Source of the DNA: JBOEGW01 sp050633625
GTDB lineage: Bacteria; Pseudomonadota; Alphaproteobacteria; Rhodobacterales; Rhodobacteraceae
NCBI GenBank assembly: GCA_050633625.1
Contig: JBOEGW010000007.1
Span: forward strand, 62,001-126,000
Length of the DNA stretch: 64,000 nucleotides
Direction of reading: 5' to 3'
In this document: piece by piece, positions 63,210-64,000 of the stretch
Layout: each line of letters begins with the position of its first letter
How positions within the stretch are numbered: position 1 is the first letter of the stretch
Notes under the pieces: generated by a model
The model's input: the letters and a program-made list of their open reading frames with translations, nothing else
Told to the model about the DNA's origin: nothing
The model's database searches: none
Translations under genes and position numbers: made by a program

Positions 63210-64000
63210 GTGCAAACAACAGCAGCAGCCATAACTATGGTGCATGATGACGCGTTTTTTCTGGAGCGCTGGGTCAAATACTATGGCGACATGTTTGGCC
63301 GTGACGCCCTCTATGTGATCAACCACGGCCACAACCCCGAAGTGGCGCGCATCGCTGAGGGCTGCAATATCCTTGGCCTGCCCGGTGGATTGGGAGAAAA
63401 GTTTGAAGTGCGCCGCTGGCGGCTGTTCAACGGGCTGCAACAGGGGCTTCAACAGTACTTCAAATATGTGATCGTTGGCGATGTGGACGAATATGTTGTC
63501 GCGGATCCATTGATGGGCAAGAGCTTGCTTGAGTTCCTGCGCGATGGGCCAGCGCGCCAGATCTACACCCCCCTTGGGCTAGAGGTGCTGCATTGCCCAA
63601 CCCGCGAAACCGATGCCATTACCGGACCAATCCTCGGTCCACGGCGGTTTGTGCGGGTCAATTTGCACTACGCCAAACCCTGCGTGATGGGGCGGGTCAA
63701 CAAAATCGCGCGTGGTGGGCATTACGTGGCGTATAACAAGCTGCACGCCGATCCCTCGCTCTATTTGTTCCATATGAAATACTGTGACATTGGGCAGTAC
63801 AGCGCGGCCATGGATCGGCGCAATCAGAACGTCTCTGATGCTGAGGACGATGGTTTGGACGCGGGTGTTGGCGTGCATTGGCAAGCGCAGTCACGCGGCG
63901 ATGATCAAGCGATCTTTAACGCCTTCAGCGCCCGCCCGATCGAGCCATTCGATATGCACCCTTATCGCAAGTACATGAACGACGGCTTTGAACATCGCGC
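63210..64000 (+). CDS. Glycosyltransferase family 2-like protein (3' end outside window)
   Basis: The reading frame is open from GTG 63210 (ribosome site AGGTGAG) to the right edge, 263 codons, so the gene is truncated by the window. The N-terminus TAAAITMVHDDAFFLERWVKYY and the metal-binding VIVGDVDEYVVAD (DxD motif) are those of the GT2/GT92-like glycosyltransferases common in Rhodobacterales, where they sit near polysaccharide genes. An ATG at 63237 is an alternative start. Donor and acceptor are unknown. It is transcribed away from the tRNA-Asp genes. Confidence 0.8.
   Translation, partial: MQTTAAAITMVHDDAFFLERWVKYYGDMFGRDALYVINHGHNPEVARIAEGCNILGLPGGLGEKFEVRRWRLFNGLQQGLQQYFKYVIVGDVDEYVVADPLMGKSLLEFLRDGPARQIYTPLGLEVLHCPTRETDAITGPILGPRRFVRVNLHYAKPCVMGRVNKIARGGHYVAYNKLHADPSLYLFHMKYCDIGQYSAAMDRRNQNVSDAEDDGLDAGVGVHWQAQSRGDDQAIFNAFSARPIEPFDMHPYRKYMNDGFEHR

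Noticed and set aside
62918..63219. ORFs on both strands reading 8-residue repeats (LALVMALP and SAITSASG)
   Set aside because: Both are translations of the same 24-bp tandem repeat in opposite frames.

Overview
The window is a stretch of alphaproteobacterial chromosome, almost certainly from the Rhodobacterales (Roseobacter group). The evidence is the gene order cckA-recA-alaS, the cluster dusB-ntrB-ntrC-ntrY-ntrX-trkA-trkH-hfq-hflX, a fused ispDF, an exact alphaproteobacterial-type LexA box (GAAC-N7-GAAC) before recA, an IalB-family protein, and NtrC and NtrX proteins that lack the sigma-54 contact motif. Gene density is high and the proteins look intact. I see no prophage, insertion sequence, CRISPR array or plasmid backbone. 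Both edges cut genes: the 3' end of cckA at the left, and a family-2-like glycosyltransferase at the right.

Layout. 1-5.1 kb: cckA (end), recA, alaS and a DUF1330 gene. 5.1-11.1 kb: typA, an alpha/beta hydrolase, an SMR-YitT pair, an enoyl-CoA hydratase, a thioesterase and an unknown cytoplasmic protein. 11.2-12.4 kb: rplM-rpsI and tRNA-Arg. 12.4-17.5 kb: a glutamine amidotransferase, two cell-wall genes (a DUF882/M15-like protein and an L,D-transpeptidase) and an ACP/ketosynthase pair of NodF/NodE type. 17.5-26.7 kb: ialB, a 0.7-kb intergenic region rich in RNA signals, a HerA-like ATPase, an unknown membrane protein, a CorC-type transporter, amt and the operon ispDF-pgpA-pncC. 26.8-38.8 kb: the nitrogen-regulation, potassium-uptake and Hfq operon cluster. 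39-54 kb: mixed housekeeping genes including a penicillin/AHL acylase-like protein, tpiA, Fe-S assembly genes, a DUF3307/SatD pair, an unknown lipoprotein, a RimB-RimK fusion and tgt. 54-57.4 kb: three tandem paralogous membrane proteins of unknown function. 57.8-64 kb: lon, an HU protein with a histone-H1-like tail, five tRNA genes (one at 12.3 kb, four here) around a membrane-bound LytTR regulator, and the partial glycosyltransferase.

How parts fit together. NtrBC and NtrYX are two sensor/regulator pairs for nitrogen control. The ammonium channel gene amt lies 2.4 kb away, and both amt and the dusB-ntrBC promoter region carry similar TGYGCAAA/TTTGCGC elements that could be NtrC operators. 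Hfq is encoded in the cluster, and a likely Hfq-type small RNA lies at 18.75-18.85 kb on the minus strand. It has a first stem-loop, a single-stranded CUUCCUCCCU tract and an intrinsic terminator, which is the arrangement of the alphaproteobacterial alpha-r8/MmgR family.

Most interesting leads: (1) the MmgR-like sRNA and the RNA-rich 18.2-18.9 kb region around it; (2) five hairpins end to end in 160 bp between hflX and the acylase gene, with no known family recognised; (3) the three tandem unknown membrane paralogs; (4) hflX, whose conserved N-terminus extends upstream of any ATG/GTG/TTG codon; (5) shared candidate NtrC sites; (6) two copies of a short intergenic palindrome that differ by a compensatory base-pair change. 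All calls come from reading sequence and translations. No database search or folding program was run.
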